Source of the DNA: Limnohabitans sp.
GTDB lineage: Bacteria > Pseudomonadota > Gammaproteobacteria > Burkholderiales > Burkholderiaceae_C
DNA length: 7,241 nt
Reading direction: 5' to 3'
Assembly (NCBI GenBank): GCA_023260735.1
Contig: JALQUL010000102.1
Span: forward strand, 1-7,241
Of this stretch, positions 1 to 5,852 are shown piece after piece. Both the position numbers and the translations under genes were made by a program. The notes under the pieces were generated by a model, which was given only the letters and a program-made list of their open reading frames with translations, ran no database searches and had not been told where the DNA came from. Within the stretch, counting starts at the first letter, position 1. Each line of letters opens with the position of its first letter.

Positions 1-106
1 TGTAAGGTGAACCACCCAACTTAGGTGCAATCAAGCCATCAGCTTGAAACACCAAATCAGATAAAGTTTCACCCGCTACTGCAATTAATTTTTTTTCTTC
101 TGACAT
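1..106 (-). CDS. PfkB-family sugar kinase (fructokinase/ribokinase-like), N-terminal fragment
   Basis: Only the first 35 codons are in the window; the gene continues past base 1. The ATG at 106-104 has a strong Shine-Dalgarno (AAAGGAGT, complement of 111-118) at good spacing, so the start is firm. The translated start carries a GET..SD segment at residues 12-17 followed by a GGSPY segment at 31-35. That is the N-terminal sugar-binding layout of PfkB/ribokinase-fold kinases, where the Asp and the GG turn contact the sugar. It is the third gene of a leftward set after a sugar-binding protein and a permease, so it probably phosphorylates the imported sugar in the cytoplasm. The partner aldolase on the other arm would suit fructose and a fructokinase role. 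The C-terminal catalytic GAGD motif lies outside, so activity and substrate cannot be judged. Confidence 0.8.
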   Translation of the reverse strand, partial: MSEEKKLIAVAGETLSDLVFQADGLIAPKLGGSPY

Positions 107-170
107 TTTGACTCCTTTAATTTTCAATTAAATTTTCTAATTTTAAAAACACCAACAATAAAAACGAAAA

Positions 171-202
171 GCCAGCCAGAAGCTCTAAAACTTCTAACTG
201 GC
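171..202 (-). terminator. Intercistronic hairpin between permease and kinase genes
   Basis: GCCAG (171-175) pairs with CTGGC (198-202), and AGAAG (178-182) pairs with CTTCT (191-195). They are separated by a symmetric 2x2 internal loop and closed by an 8-nt loop. The hairpin starts 22 nt after the permease stop in the leftward direction. It is followed on that strand by a T-rich stretch beginning TTTTCGTTTTTATT. It resembles a weak or partial terminator, or an mRNA 3'-end stabiliser, rather than a full stop, because the kinase follows with its own good ribosome site. I infer that it lowers kinase expression relative to the transporter. Confidence 0.55.
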
Positions 203-223
203 CTAAAAGCACTTTGAGTAGCG

Positions 224-1183
224 TTATTTTTTCAATAAACGTTGACGACGTACCACATCAATCCATACTGCAATAATAACAACTGCGCCAATTGCCATCA
301 TTTGTTTGAACTGGGACACTTCGAGTAAATTCATACCATTACGAATCATGGCAATTAAAATCGCACCTAATAAACTACCCCACAAACTACCACGGCCACC
401 AAACAAAGAGGTACCGCCTAAAATAACGGCTGCAATAGCATCTAACTCAAACATTTGCGCCATTTTGCCACTAGAAGAATCCATTCTAGACATTAAGACA
501 ATGGCAGCTAATGCACAAGTTAAACCGCTTACTACATAGACGGCTAATTTATAACCACGGATATTAATACCGACTTGGCGAGCTCCCATTTCGTTGGAGC
601 CAATCGCATACACATAACGGCCTAATTTAGTACTAGATAAAACAAAGCCCATTAATATAAAACAAAAGGCGGTAATCCATACTGGCATCGCCAAACCTAA
701 AAATTCTCCGTAGCCAATCGTAGTAAATGGCTCTGGTAAACCGGCCATATCAAAACCACCGGTTAAATCAAATGCTAAACCGCGCCATAAAGTTAAACCA
801 CCTAGGGTCACAATAAAAGCAGGAATACCTACGTAAGCGACTAAATAACCATTAAACAAACCCACTGCAGCACCAATGGCAAATGCATATGCAATGGCCA
901 AATAGGGGTCCATACCCATTTTCACTACAAAATAACCAGCCAAAGCACCTGCCAAAGCGGTTACAGCACCTACTGCTAAATCAACACCACCAGTCAAAAT
1001 CACAAAAGTTTGGCCACCTGCTAACAAAGCAATCACTGAAGCTTGAGCCAAAATATTGGACAAATTTTGTCCATTTAAAAAATAAGGGGATGCAACTGAC
1101 AAAAATGTCGCAAGCACCAATACTGCCACCATGGCGCCTACCCACTCTTGTCTTGCTATTCCGCGTATTGAAATGCTGCTCAT
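224..1183 (-). CDS. Sugar ABC transporter permease (RbsC/FrcC-type, BPD_transp_2)
   Basis: This 319-residue inner-membrane protein has the length of RbsC-type permeases. Hydrophobic segments lie at about 17-35, 45-64, 67-87, 95-117, 120-136, 166-183, 212-232, 247-262, 266-282 and 296-311, with a basic C-terminus. Family landmarks are GGQTFVILTGGVDLAVGA (56-73), the NGYLVAYVGIPAFIVTLGG stretch (111-129), AIGSNEMGARQVGI (193-206) and AAVILGGTSLFGGRGS (251-266); the last lies in the region that docks the ATPase. Such permeases work as dimers, passing sugar from the periplasmic binding protein to the cytoplasm. It follows the binding-protein gene after a 101-nt gap containing a hairpin. The cognate ATPase is not in this arm but starts the divergent one. 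The ATG has only a weak GGAA ribosome site. Substrate is unproven; neighbours favour a ketohexose or similar monosaccharide. Confidence 0.9.
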   Translation of the reverse strand: MSSISIRGIARQEWVGAMVAVLVLATFLSVASPYFLNGQNLSNILAQASVIALLAGGQTFVILTGGVDLAVGAVTALAGALAGYFVVKMGMDPYLAIAYAFAIGAAVGLFNGYLVAYVGIPAFIVTLGGLTLWRGLAFDLTGGFDMAGLPEPFTTIGYGEFLGLAMPVWITAFCFILMGFVLSSTKLGRYVYAIGSNEMGARQVGINIRGYKLAVYVVSGLTCALAAIVLMSRMDSSSGKMAQMFELDAIAAVILGGTSLFGGRGSLWGSLLGAILIAMIRNGMNLLEVSQFKQMMAIGAVVIIAVWIDVVRRQRLLKK

Positions 1184-1236
1184 AAAAGTTCCAGTGCAAA
1201 GAATCTATCAAATAAAATTTCTAATTAAAAAGGCAA

Positions 1237-1267
1237 ACCCTAACAACTCTTTCGAGCTTGTTAGGGT
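1237..1267 (-). terminator. Intercistronic hairpin after the binding-protein gene
   Basis: ACCCTAACAA (1237-1246) and TTGTTAGGGT (1258-1267) form a perfect 10-bp stem. CTC/GAG can pair inside the 11-nt loop. In the leftward transcript the hairpin begins 18 nt after the binding-protein stop and is followed by TTGCCTTTTTAATTAG, a late and imperfect U-tract. This layout is typical of a partial terminator or RNA-stabilising hairpin that gives a binding protein far more mRNA than its permease. The role is inferred; the stem itself is directly visible. Confidence 0.75.
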
Positions 1268-1284
1268 GAATTCAAATCAATGAA

Positions 1285-2241
1285 TTATTTTTTCTTCATG
1301 AATTGAGCAACGCCAGAGTCTTGCGCAAATTTATCTACATTGCTTGGCAATACCAAGAAGCTACCTGTATCGATACGAGCTTCTACTTTTTTGCCAGAAC
1401 CAGCAGCAATTGCGGTTTCAATACCTACAGCACCAATTTTTGCCAACATTTGAGCGGCATTAGCTTGTTGCCAGCCGTCTTTCATCATGTCTAAACCGCC
1501 TGGTGAGCCGTCAAAACCAGCAATTTTGACTGAACCGGCTTTTAAACCAGAAGCCAACATTGCAGCCTTTGCACCTAAAGCACCGCCGTCCCATGCACAA
1601 GCAATAATTTTTGCGGTTGGGTTAGCACGCAATGCGGCTTCAACACCGTTTTGTGCCGTTGTTTGATCCCAAGTGGTTGAAACTTCAACGATTTTTACGT
1701 TTTTATGTTTTGCTTTGATTCCAGCCACAAAACCGTCTTTACGCTCACGACCAGTCGATTGTGATAAGTCACCAGTGACATAAATAACGGTGTCGCCATC
1801 TTTGATTTGACTAGCAGCCCAGTCGCCTTGAACTTGAGCTGCTTTAATGTTGTCAGTGGCAACATAACTAGTAATTTTGGCACCTGTAATGCCAGTATCA
1901 ACGGCAATAACAGGAATACCAGCGGCTAAAGCTTTGTTAACAGCAGGAGCAATACCAGCACTGTCAACAGGAGCGATTGCAATTGCGCTTACTTTACGTG
2001 TGATCATGTCTTCCACGATAGCCAATTGTTTAGACAATTCGCCTTTTTCAGCTGCCAATTTAATGAATTTAACGCCAGCTTTTTTAGCGGCGGCTTCAGC
2101 ACCACCGTTAATTAAGGTCCAACCTTCGTTGGTATTGCCGTTGGTAATGTAGGCTACTGTAACTTCAGCATGAGCAATAGCGGCAAAACCAGCTACTGCT
2201 AAAGCGAGGGTCAAACGACCAAAAATGCGCTTAATTGACAT
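1285..2241 (-). CDS. Periplasmic sugar-binding protein of an ABC transporter (RbsB/FrcB-like)
   Basis: A 318-residue type I periplasmic binding protein (Peripla_BP_4 style). Residues 1-25 are a Sec signal peptide: basic MSIKRIFGR, a hydrophobic Leu/Ala core and an AHA|E cleavage site. The mature part opens with EVTVAYITNGNTNEGW, the first strand plus sugar-contacting loop of the family. It then shows IAIAPVDSAGIAPAV (hinge-near strand), IPVIAVDTGI, a GRERKDGF segment, a WDGGALGAKAA segment and KIAGFDGSPGGLDMM, in the order seen in RbsB relatives. It binds sugar in the periplasm and delivers it to the permease encoded next. A longer TTG start at 2253 is possible, but GGAG lies inside that extension six bases before the ATG at 2241, so I chose the ATG. 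It is first in its arm, facing the shared control region. Ligand cannot be read from sequence alone; fructose is plausible. Confidence 0.92.
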   Translation of the reverse strand: MSIKRIFGRLTLALAVAGFAAIAHAEVTVAYITNGNTNEGWTLINGGAEAAAKKAGVKFIKLAAEKGELSKQLAIVEDMITRKVSAIAIAPVDSAGIAPAVNKALAAGIPVIAVDTGITGAKITSYVATDNIKAAQVQGDWAASQIKDGDTVIYVTGDLSQSTGRERKDGFVAGIKAKHKNVKIVEVSTTWDQTTAQNGVEAALRANPTAKIIACAWDGGALGAKAAMLASGLKAGSVKIAGFDGSPGGLDMMKDGWQQANAAQMLAKIGAVGIETAIAAGSGKKVEARIDTGSFLVLPSNVDKFAQDSGVAQFMKKK

Positions 2242-2247
2242 AACTAT

Positions 2248-2251
2248 CTCC
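2248..2251 (-). promoter_or_regulatory. Shine-Dalgarno that fixes the binding-protein start
   Basis: The complement reads GGAG six bases ahead of the ATG at 2241-2239. It falls within the four-codon TTG-initiated extension, which has no comparable ribosome site of its own. This makes the ATG at 2241 the better start. Confidence 0.8.
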
Positions 2252-2270
2252 AATTTATTAAGTTGATAAC

Positions 2271-2288
2271 AGGGTACAGCGGCACCCT
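2271..2288. promoter_or_regulatory. GC-centred dyad upstream of the binding-protein gene
   Basis: AGGGT (2271-2275) and ACCCT (2284-2288) form the arms of an 18-bp quasi-palindrome in which 7 of 9 positions pair, with a GC centre. It lies 30 bases before the leftward ATG in an otherwise AT-rich region. It could be an operator or a short 5'-UTR hairpin of the binding-protein transcript. Confidence 0.4.
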
Positions 2289-2325
2289 TTGCTTGCTGCC
2301 ATTGAATTAAACACTATTTTCCGAC

Positions 2326-2346
2326 TAAATAAACCTAGGGGATTTA
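2326..2346. promoter_or_regulatory. Candidate ROK-regulator operator
   Basis: TAAAT (2326-2330) and ATTTA (2342-2346) flank a CCTAGG core (2334-2339), giving an imperfect 21-bp dyad roughly midway between the two divergent genes. A/T-rich arms around a short GC core resemble the general layout of operators of ROK regulators such as NagC and Mlc, and a ROK regulator is encoded in this locus. The assignment is inference from layout and proximity. Confidence 0.4.
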
Positions 2347-2450
2347 CTAATACGTTTAAAAAAAATCTGTGGCATGCTAAAGCTTATCTAATAGGGTTTG
2401 AATCGCCCTCTTTTCTTACTACCATTTAAAACCTCGAGCGAGTTAATATC

Positions 2451-3272
2451 ATGAGCAGTCCTGCATCCATTCTTGAAGTACGTAACCTTACCAAACATTA
2501 CGGTGGAGTAAAAGCCTTAACAGATGCCAACTTCTTGCTAGCACCAAGAGAGCATGCAGCCATTGTGGGCGATAATGGCGCTGGCAAAAGCACTTTCGTA
2601 AGATTGATTACGGGGGCTGAGTCTCCTAACGCAGGCGAAATTGTTCTAGATAAAGAGAAGGTTCAATTTGACTCCCCACTTGATGCGCGTCGTCAAGGTG
2701 TAGAGACCGTTTATCAAACTTTGGCATTGGCTGAAGACCTAGACGTGCCAGCCAATATTTTTTTAGGTCGTGAATTAACCCATTTATCTTTAGGGCCTTT
2801 GTCTATTTTGAACCACAAGGCTATGCGTGAGCAATCAGTAGAGATGCTTTCTACGACCGGTGTAAAAATCCAAGATCTAAGCGAAAGTTTACGTGGTATG
2901 TCGGGTGGCCAACGTCAATGTGTCGCCATTGCACGCGCCGCTGGTTTTGCCAAAAAACTCATTATTTTAGATGAGCCTACTGCCGCCTTAGGTGTGCAAG
3001 AGACCGCCCGTGTTGAGGGCATTATTAAAGGCCTAAAAGAGCGTCAAATCCCGCTCATTATTATTAGCCATAACTTGCGTCAAGTATTTGATTTAGTTGA
3101 CAGAATTTGGGTTTTCAGACAAGGCCGCATTATTGCATCGCTTGAAACCAAAAAAACCAATCCCGAACAAATTGTGGCGCTTATTACTGGAGCTATTTCT
3201 CCTGAGTCAGTAGGCGAGCATATTTTGCCTGCAAACGTCATGCGTGGAACTCAAGAAGCCGCTTTAGCTTAA
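2451..3272 (+). CDS. Sugar ABC transporter ATP-binding protein (single-domain, FrcA-like)
   Basis: A 273-residue cytoplasmic ATPase that would energise the permease encoded on the other arm. All nucleotide motifs are intact: Walker A GDNGAGKST (40-48), Q-loop Gln89 in VETVYQ, signature MSGGQRQ (150-156), Walker B LIILDEPTAAL (170-180) with Asp174/Glu175, and switch His207 in IISHN. One ATPase domain is present, so it should act as a homodimer. RbsA, XylG and AraG of classical ribose-class importers are fused double ATPases of about 500 residues. The single-domain form and the VETVYQ..LA and ALGVQE stretches resemble FrcA of the rhizobial fructose importer (family knowledge). It is the first rightward gene, with a weak ribosome site, and is followed after 51 nt by the mutarotase gene. 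ATPase function is certain; the sugar is inferred. Confidence 0.92.
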   Translation: MSSPASILEVRNLTKHYGGVKALTDANFLLAPREHAAIVGDNGAGKSTFVRLITGAESPNAGEIVLDKEKVQFDSPLDARRQGVETVYQTLALAEDLDVPANIFLGRELTHLSLGPLSILNHKAMREQSVEMLSTTGVKIQDLSESLRGMSGGQRQCVAIARAAGFAKKLIILDEPTAALGVQETARVEGIIKGLKERQIPLIIISHNLRQVFDLVDRIWVFRQGRIIASLETKKTNPEQIVALITGAISPESVGEHILPANVMRGTQEAALA

Positions 3273-3294
3273 GGAAACTATCCAAAGTTTCTTT
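3271..3294 (+). terminator. Small hairpin after the ATPase gene
   Basis: AAGGAAACT (3271-3279) pairs with AGTTTCTTT (3286-3294) as a 9-bp stem with one G-U pair and a 6-nt loop. The left arm overlaps the last two bases of the ATPase stop codon. Only a short T-run closes it, so it is at most an attenuator or processing/stability element between this gene and the mutarotase gene. Confidence 0.5.
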
Positions 3295-3323
3295 AAATAA
3301 TCATCCAAAGAAAGCGACTCAAC

Positions 3324-3782
3324 GTGTTACTTCATATAGATCCTATTATTACTCCCGAATTATTATTTGCACTGGCCGATATCGGCCACGATGATGCTGT
3401 TGCGGTAGTCGATGCTAACTTTACCTCTCGTAAACTAGCCAATGGTCGTCCAGTGATTAGAATGCCTGGCTTATCTTTATTACGTGTAAGTCAAGCGATT
3501 TTGTCTGTCCTACCCTTAGATACCGACTTAAAATATCCCATTTCTCACATGAAAGTGTGTCACACTCCCGATGGTTTTAGAAATGAAGCGCAGCAAGAAG
3601 TAGTGTCTCATTTAGCAAGTAAAGGTTTTTTAGAAACCCAAGTAGAAGCCATCGAGCGTTTTGCTTTTTATGAACGCCTCTCTGATGCTCAAGTGATTGT
3701 GCAAACGGGTGACCTTCGTCCCTACGCTAACTTTATGTTTTACAAAGGTTTGGTCACTTCATTTCAGCCTCATTCAAATTAA
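3324..3782 (+). CDS. fucU: RbsD/FucU-family sugar mutarotase (FucU-like)
   Basis: A 152-residue protein, close to the usual FucU length of about 140-150. FucU and RbsD interconvert alpha and beta anomers of free sugars in the cytoplasm, feeding the anomer that the kinase accepts. The N-terminus (L..IDP..TPELL..LADIGHDDAVAVVDANF) matches the family well, with His22 and Asp30 at the positions of the FucU catalytic residues. The C-terminal segment FAFYER..DAQVIVQTGDLRPYANFMFYKG (114-142) is the family's second hallmark, with Tyr134 in RPYANF. The start is a GTG; the frame has no upstream ATG before a stop at 3294, and the alignment begins at this codon, so GTG is credible despite a weak ribosome site. 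Substrate could be fucose, ribose, fructose or another sugar; context favours whatever the ABC system imports. The gene lies between the ATPase and regulator genes. Confidence 0.92.
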   Translation: MLLHIDPIITPELLFALADIGHDDAVAVVDANFTSRKLANGRPVIRMPGLSLLRVSQAILSVLPLDTDLKYPISHMKVCHTPDGFRNEAQQEVVSHLASKGFLETQVEAIERFAFYERLSDAQVIVQTGDLRPYANFMFYKGLVTSFQPHSN

Positions 3783-3834
3783 CTCATCGCCCTATAGCAC
3801 CGTGAACGAATTTCCAACTTCGCATAATCTAGAA

Positions 3835-5085
3835 ATGATGACCGACGCTTCGCAATCACTTTTAGCCTCCGATTCTGCAACTGATGAGTTGGTAAGGCCT
3901 AGAGGATCTAATCACGGGGGCATGCGTCAATTCAACGAGCGAATCGTTTTACAATCGATTCGTCTTCATGGTGCCTTACCTAAGGCCGATGTCGCACGCA
4001 TGACGCATTTGAGTACTCAAACTGCATCTGTCATTATCAATAAATTGTTAGCCGAAGGTCTGTTGCAAAGGCAAGATCGTTTACGGGGCAAAATTGGTCA
4101 ACCCTCTATTCCCATAGGACTCAACCCCGATGGGGCTTTTTCTGTAGGCATTAAAATTGGCCGAAGAGGACTACATGTGTTAGCCCTTGATTTCGCAGGA
4201 AAAGTGAGGCACAGAGAACTCTTGGCCTATGAGTTTCCAGAACCTGAACAAGTATTTGTGGCGATTGCTCATTGTTTTAGCCAAATTCAAGCCGTTTTAG
4301 GTAAAGAGTTGAGTGAAAAAATGGTGGGGGTTGGTGTGGCGGCCCCACTTCACCTAGACGGTTGGACAGAATTGTTAGGTGGCTCTGAACAAGAAAAACG
4401 TGCCAAACTTTGGAATCATGTTGATATTGTGCAAAGAGTGCATGAAATAACCGGTTTACCAGTCGAGTTTGCAAAAGACACCACTGCTGCATGTGTAGCC
4501 GAATTGGTTTCAGGGCAAGGCCGAAGTCTGCCTACTTTTTTGTATTTTTACATAGGTACCTTCATTGGAGGTGGGCTTGTGATTGACTCTCATCTCTATC
4601 CAGGACAAACTGGCAACGCTGGAGCCCTCGGATCCTTTCCTTTGGGTCTTGCAAACGGTAACTCTCCCTATCAATTGTTATCAAAAGCCTCAGGTATCAG
4701 CCTTGAAAATGCACTTCAAAATGCAGGTTATCCAGCAGGTGCTGCTCATGACGAAAGAGCCCTTGAAAGCAAGGCTTTTCCTCACACACAGGCCTGGTTA
4801 GATGAGGCTTGCCCAGCGATTGCAATGGCTATCGTAAGCTCTACGGCACTGCTAGAATTAGATGGTGTAATCATTGATGGCACATTGGATAGAAAGTTAT
4901 TAGGTCTTATTATTGAGGGTGTTAAACAAGCGTTAAGCCGTTACAACCTTGAAGGGCTACATTTACCGAGCATAAAAAACGGTACTATAGGTCGAGAAGC
5001 AAAGGCAATGGGGGGGGCACTACTCCCACTTTATGCTCATTTTGCCCCCGACCGAGCCATCTTCTTGAAGCAAGCACCGGTTTAA
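3835..5085 (+). CDS. ROK-family transcriptional regulator (NagC/XylR-type)
   Basis: About 416 residues. A winged helix-turn-helix at about 33-80 (RQFNERIVLQSIRLHGALPK.., then STQTASVIINKLLAEGLL) precedes a sugar-kinase-fold ROK domain (about 103-410). The ROK domain includes VGVGVAAP (164-171), KDTTAACVAE (214-223), YIGTFIGGGLVID (239-251) and PGQTGNAGALGS (256-267). The DxGxT phosphate motif is degenerate (KIGRR, 107-111) and the CxCGxxGCxE zinc cluster is missing, so it is very likely a sugar-sensing regulator and not a kinase. Asp215 at the kinase catalytic position remains. It probably controls both divergent arms through the 2242-2450 region. The start is uncertain: ATG 3835, ATG 3838 and GTG 3802 are all in frame with poor ribosome sites. 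An ATG at 3697 would overlap fucU by 86 nt and add an unlike N-terminus. An eight-G tract lies near the 3' end. Confidence 0.9.
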   Translation: MMTDASQSLLASDSATDELVRPRGSNHGGMRQFNERIVLQSIRLHGALPKADVARMTHLSTQTASVIINKLLAEGLLQRQDRLRGKIGQPSIPIGLNPDGAFSVGIKIGRRGLHVLALDFAGKVRHRELLAYEFPEPEQVFVAIAHCFSQIQAVLGKELSEKMVGVGVAAPLHLDGWTELLGGSEQEKRAKLWNHVDIVQRVHEITGLPVEFAKDTTAACVAELVSGQGRSLPTFLYFYIGTFIGGGLVIDSHLYPGQTGNAGALGSFPLGLANGNSPYQLLSKASGISLENALQNAGYPAGAAHDERALESKAFPHTQAWLDEACPAIAMAIVSSTALLELDGVIIDGTLDRKLLGLIIEGVKQALSRYNLEGLHLPSIKNGTIGREAKAMGGALLPLYAHFAPDRAIFLKQAPV

Positions 5086-5131
5086 TGCTTTGTTTTTGAA
5101 TCAATCACTTTTTTTTATTTGAGTACCGTAT

Positions 5132-5779
5132 ATGACCGCTCTTTATTTAGATTCAGCCAACACCCAAGAATGGGCGCAAATTAGTCAATTAGGCTTAAGT
5201 CGCAGAGTCACTTGCAATCCGTTGTTAATACAAGCTCTAGGATTACCAGTCACAATGGCCACCTTAGAGCAACTCGCTCAAGAAAGCGTGCGCTTAGGCT
5301 TAGAAGAACTGCATTTACAGGCCTGGCCCAATGAACATGGAGATTGGTACCCAATCGCCCAGGCCATTGCCAATTTAGGCGATCACATTGTGGTGAAACT
5401 GCCAGCAGTTGCTGCGGCCATGGTGGCAGCGATACAATTAAAGCAAAGAGGCCACAAAATTTTAATTACCGCCATTAGCAACCCTATTCATGCCTTATGG
5501 GCTTCTCAAGTTGGAGCTGACTATGTAGCACCTTATGTGGGGCGCTTACAAGAGGCCGGTGTTGATACCCACGCGCTTTTAAGTAGCATGGTAGTACAAC
5601 AAAAATTAGGTGGCCCAATTGTTTTAGCGGCTAGTATTCGCAACCTTGAAATGCTCAATCAAGTAATTCAAACAGGAGTAGCAGCGGTTACCGTGCAAAA
5701 GAAACTGATCCATGAAGGTTTAACCGATGCTCAAACCTTTTTAGCCGTACAACAATTTGAAGCAGCCCGCCAAGGCTAA
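5132..5779 (+). CDS. Fructose-6-phosphate aldolase / small transaldolase-family enzyme (FSA-like)
   Basis: A 215-residue class I aldolase, matching the short FSA/TalC subfamily (about 215-220) rather than TalB (about 315). The Schiff-base lysine is Lys89 in HIVVKLP. Other active-site positions aligned from memory with E. coli FSA are Asp7 (LYLDSA), Thr27 and Asn29 (VTCNP), Gln63, Thr113, Tyr135 and Arg138 (APYVGR) and Ser168 (AASIRN). Gln63 and Tyr135 are the FSA-type residues where transaldolases carry Glu and Phe. This favours cleavage of fructose 6-phosphate, or a similar ketose phosphate, to dihydroxyacetone and glyceraldehyde 3-phosphate. It acts in the cytoplasm as the likely last step after import and phosphorylation. 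It starts 46 nt after the ROK gene with a weak GAG ribosome site and ends before a strong terminator. Transaldolase or another aldol specificity remains possible. Confidence 0.85.
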   Translation: MTALYLDSANTQEWAQISQLGLSRRVTCNPLLIQALGLPVTMATLEQLAQESVRLGLEELHLQAWPNEHGDWYPIAQAIANLGDHIVVKLPAVAAAMVAAIQLKQRGHKILITAISNPIHALWASQVGADYVAPYVGRLQEAGVDTHALLSSMVVQQKLGGPIVLAASIRNLEMLNQVIQTGVAAVTVQKKLIHEGLTDAQTFLAVQQFEAARQG

Positions 5780-5809
5780 TTTTAAATGTAGTTGAATTCA
5801 ATCAATAGC

Positions 5810-5850
5810 AAAAAGCCAAAAATTAATTTTTTTGGCTTTTTTTTATTTTT
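5810..5850 (+). terminator. Strong rho-independent terminator ending the sugar locus
   Basis: AAAAAGCCAAAAA (5810-5822) pairs with TTTTTGGCTTTTT (5829-5841) in a perfect 13-bp stem with a 6-nt loop. The right arm runs on into a T-tract to 5852. The A-rich left flank means it could also work on leftward transcripts. It separates the aldolase gene from the bufferin operon. Confidence 0.92.
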
Positions 5851-5852
5851 TT

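Larger units (their letters stand above)
2242..2450. promoter_or_regulatory. Divergent control region between the two transporter arms
   Basis: These 209 bases separate the start of the leftward binding-protein gene from the start of the rightward ATPase gene, so both promoters should lie here. I found no convincing -35/-10 pair. A TATCTA at 2385-2390 could be a rightward -10 but lacks a good -35 partner, which would fit activator-dependent or weak promoters. Two dyads (2271-2288 and 2326-2346, listed separately) are the main structured elements. The ATPase gene has only a weak GAG-type ribosome site (2436-2442). No ORF of note is present. Confidence 0.6.

Noticed and set aside
883..1211. Open frames opposite or out of frame with the permease gene
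   Set aside because: Their translations show no family motif and no ribosome site, while the permease frame has clear membrane segments and motifs.
2242..2253. TTG-initiated four-codon extension of the binding protein
   Set aside because: The GGAG ribosome site lies inside the extension at ideal distance from the ATG at 2241, and the signal peptide is typical from that ATG.
3554..3566. AGTGTG/CACACT palindrome in fucU
   Set aside because: Six-base arms with one central base are expected once or twice by chance in a window this size, and it is within coding sequence.
3697..3834. Upstream ATG/GTG extension of the ROK regulator overlapping fucU
   Set aside because: The ATG at 3697 overlaps fucU by 86 nt and its translation (Cys/Phe/Trp-rich) looks like an out-of-frame shadow. 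GTG 3802 remains possible but has no ribosome site.
4277..4801. Two ~70-residue open frames within the ROK gene
   Set aside because: Both are shadows of the ROK coding frame with no recognisable product.
5086..5131. T-rich gap between ROK and aldolase genes as a terminator
   Set aside because: There is a T-run but no stem-loop before it; the genes are probably co-transcribed.
5792..5801. TTGAATTCAA palindrome after the aldolase gene
   Set aside because: Too short and A/T-rich to mean anything beside the strong terminator that follows.
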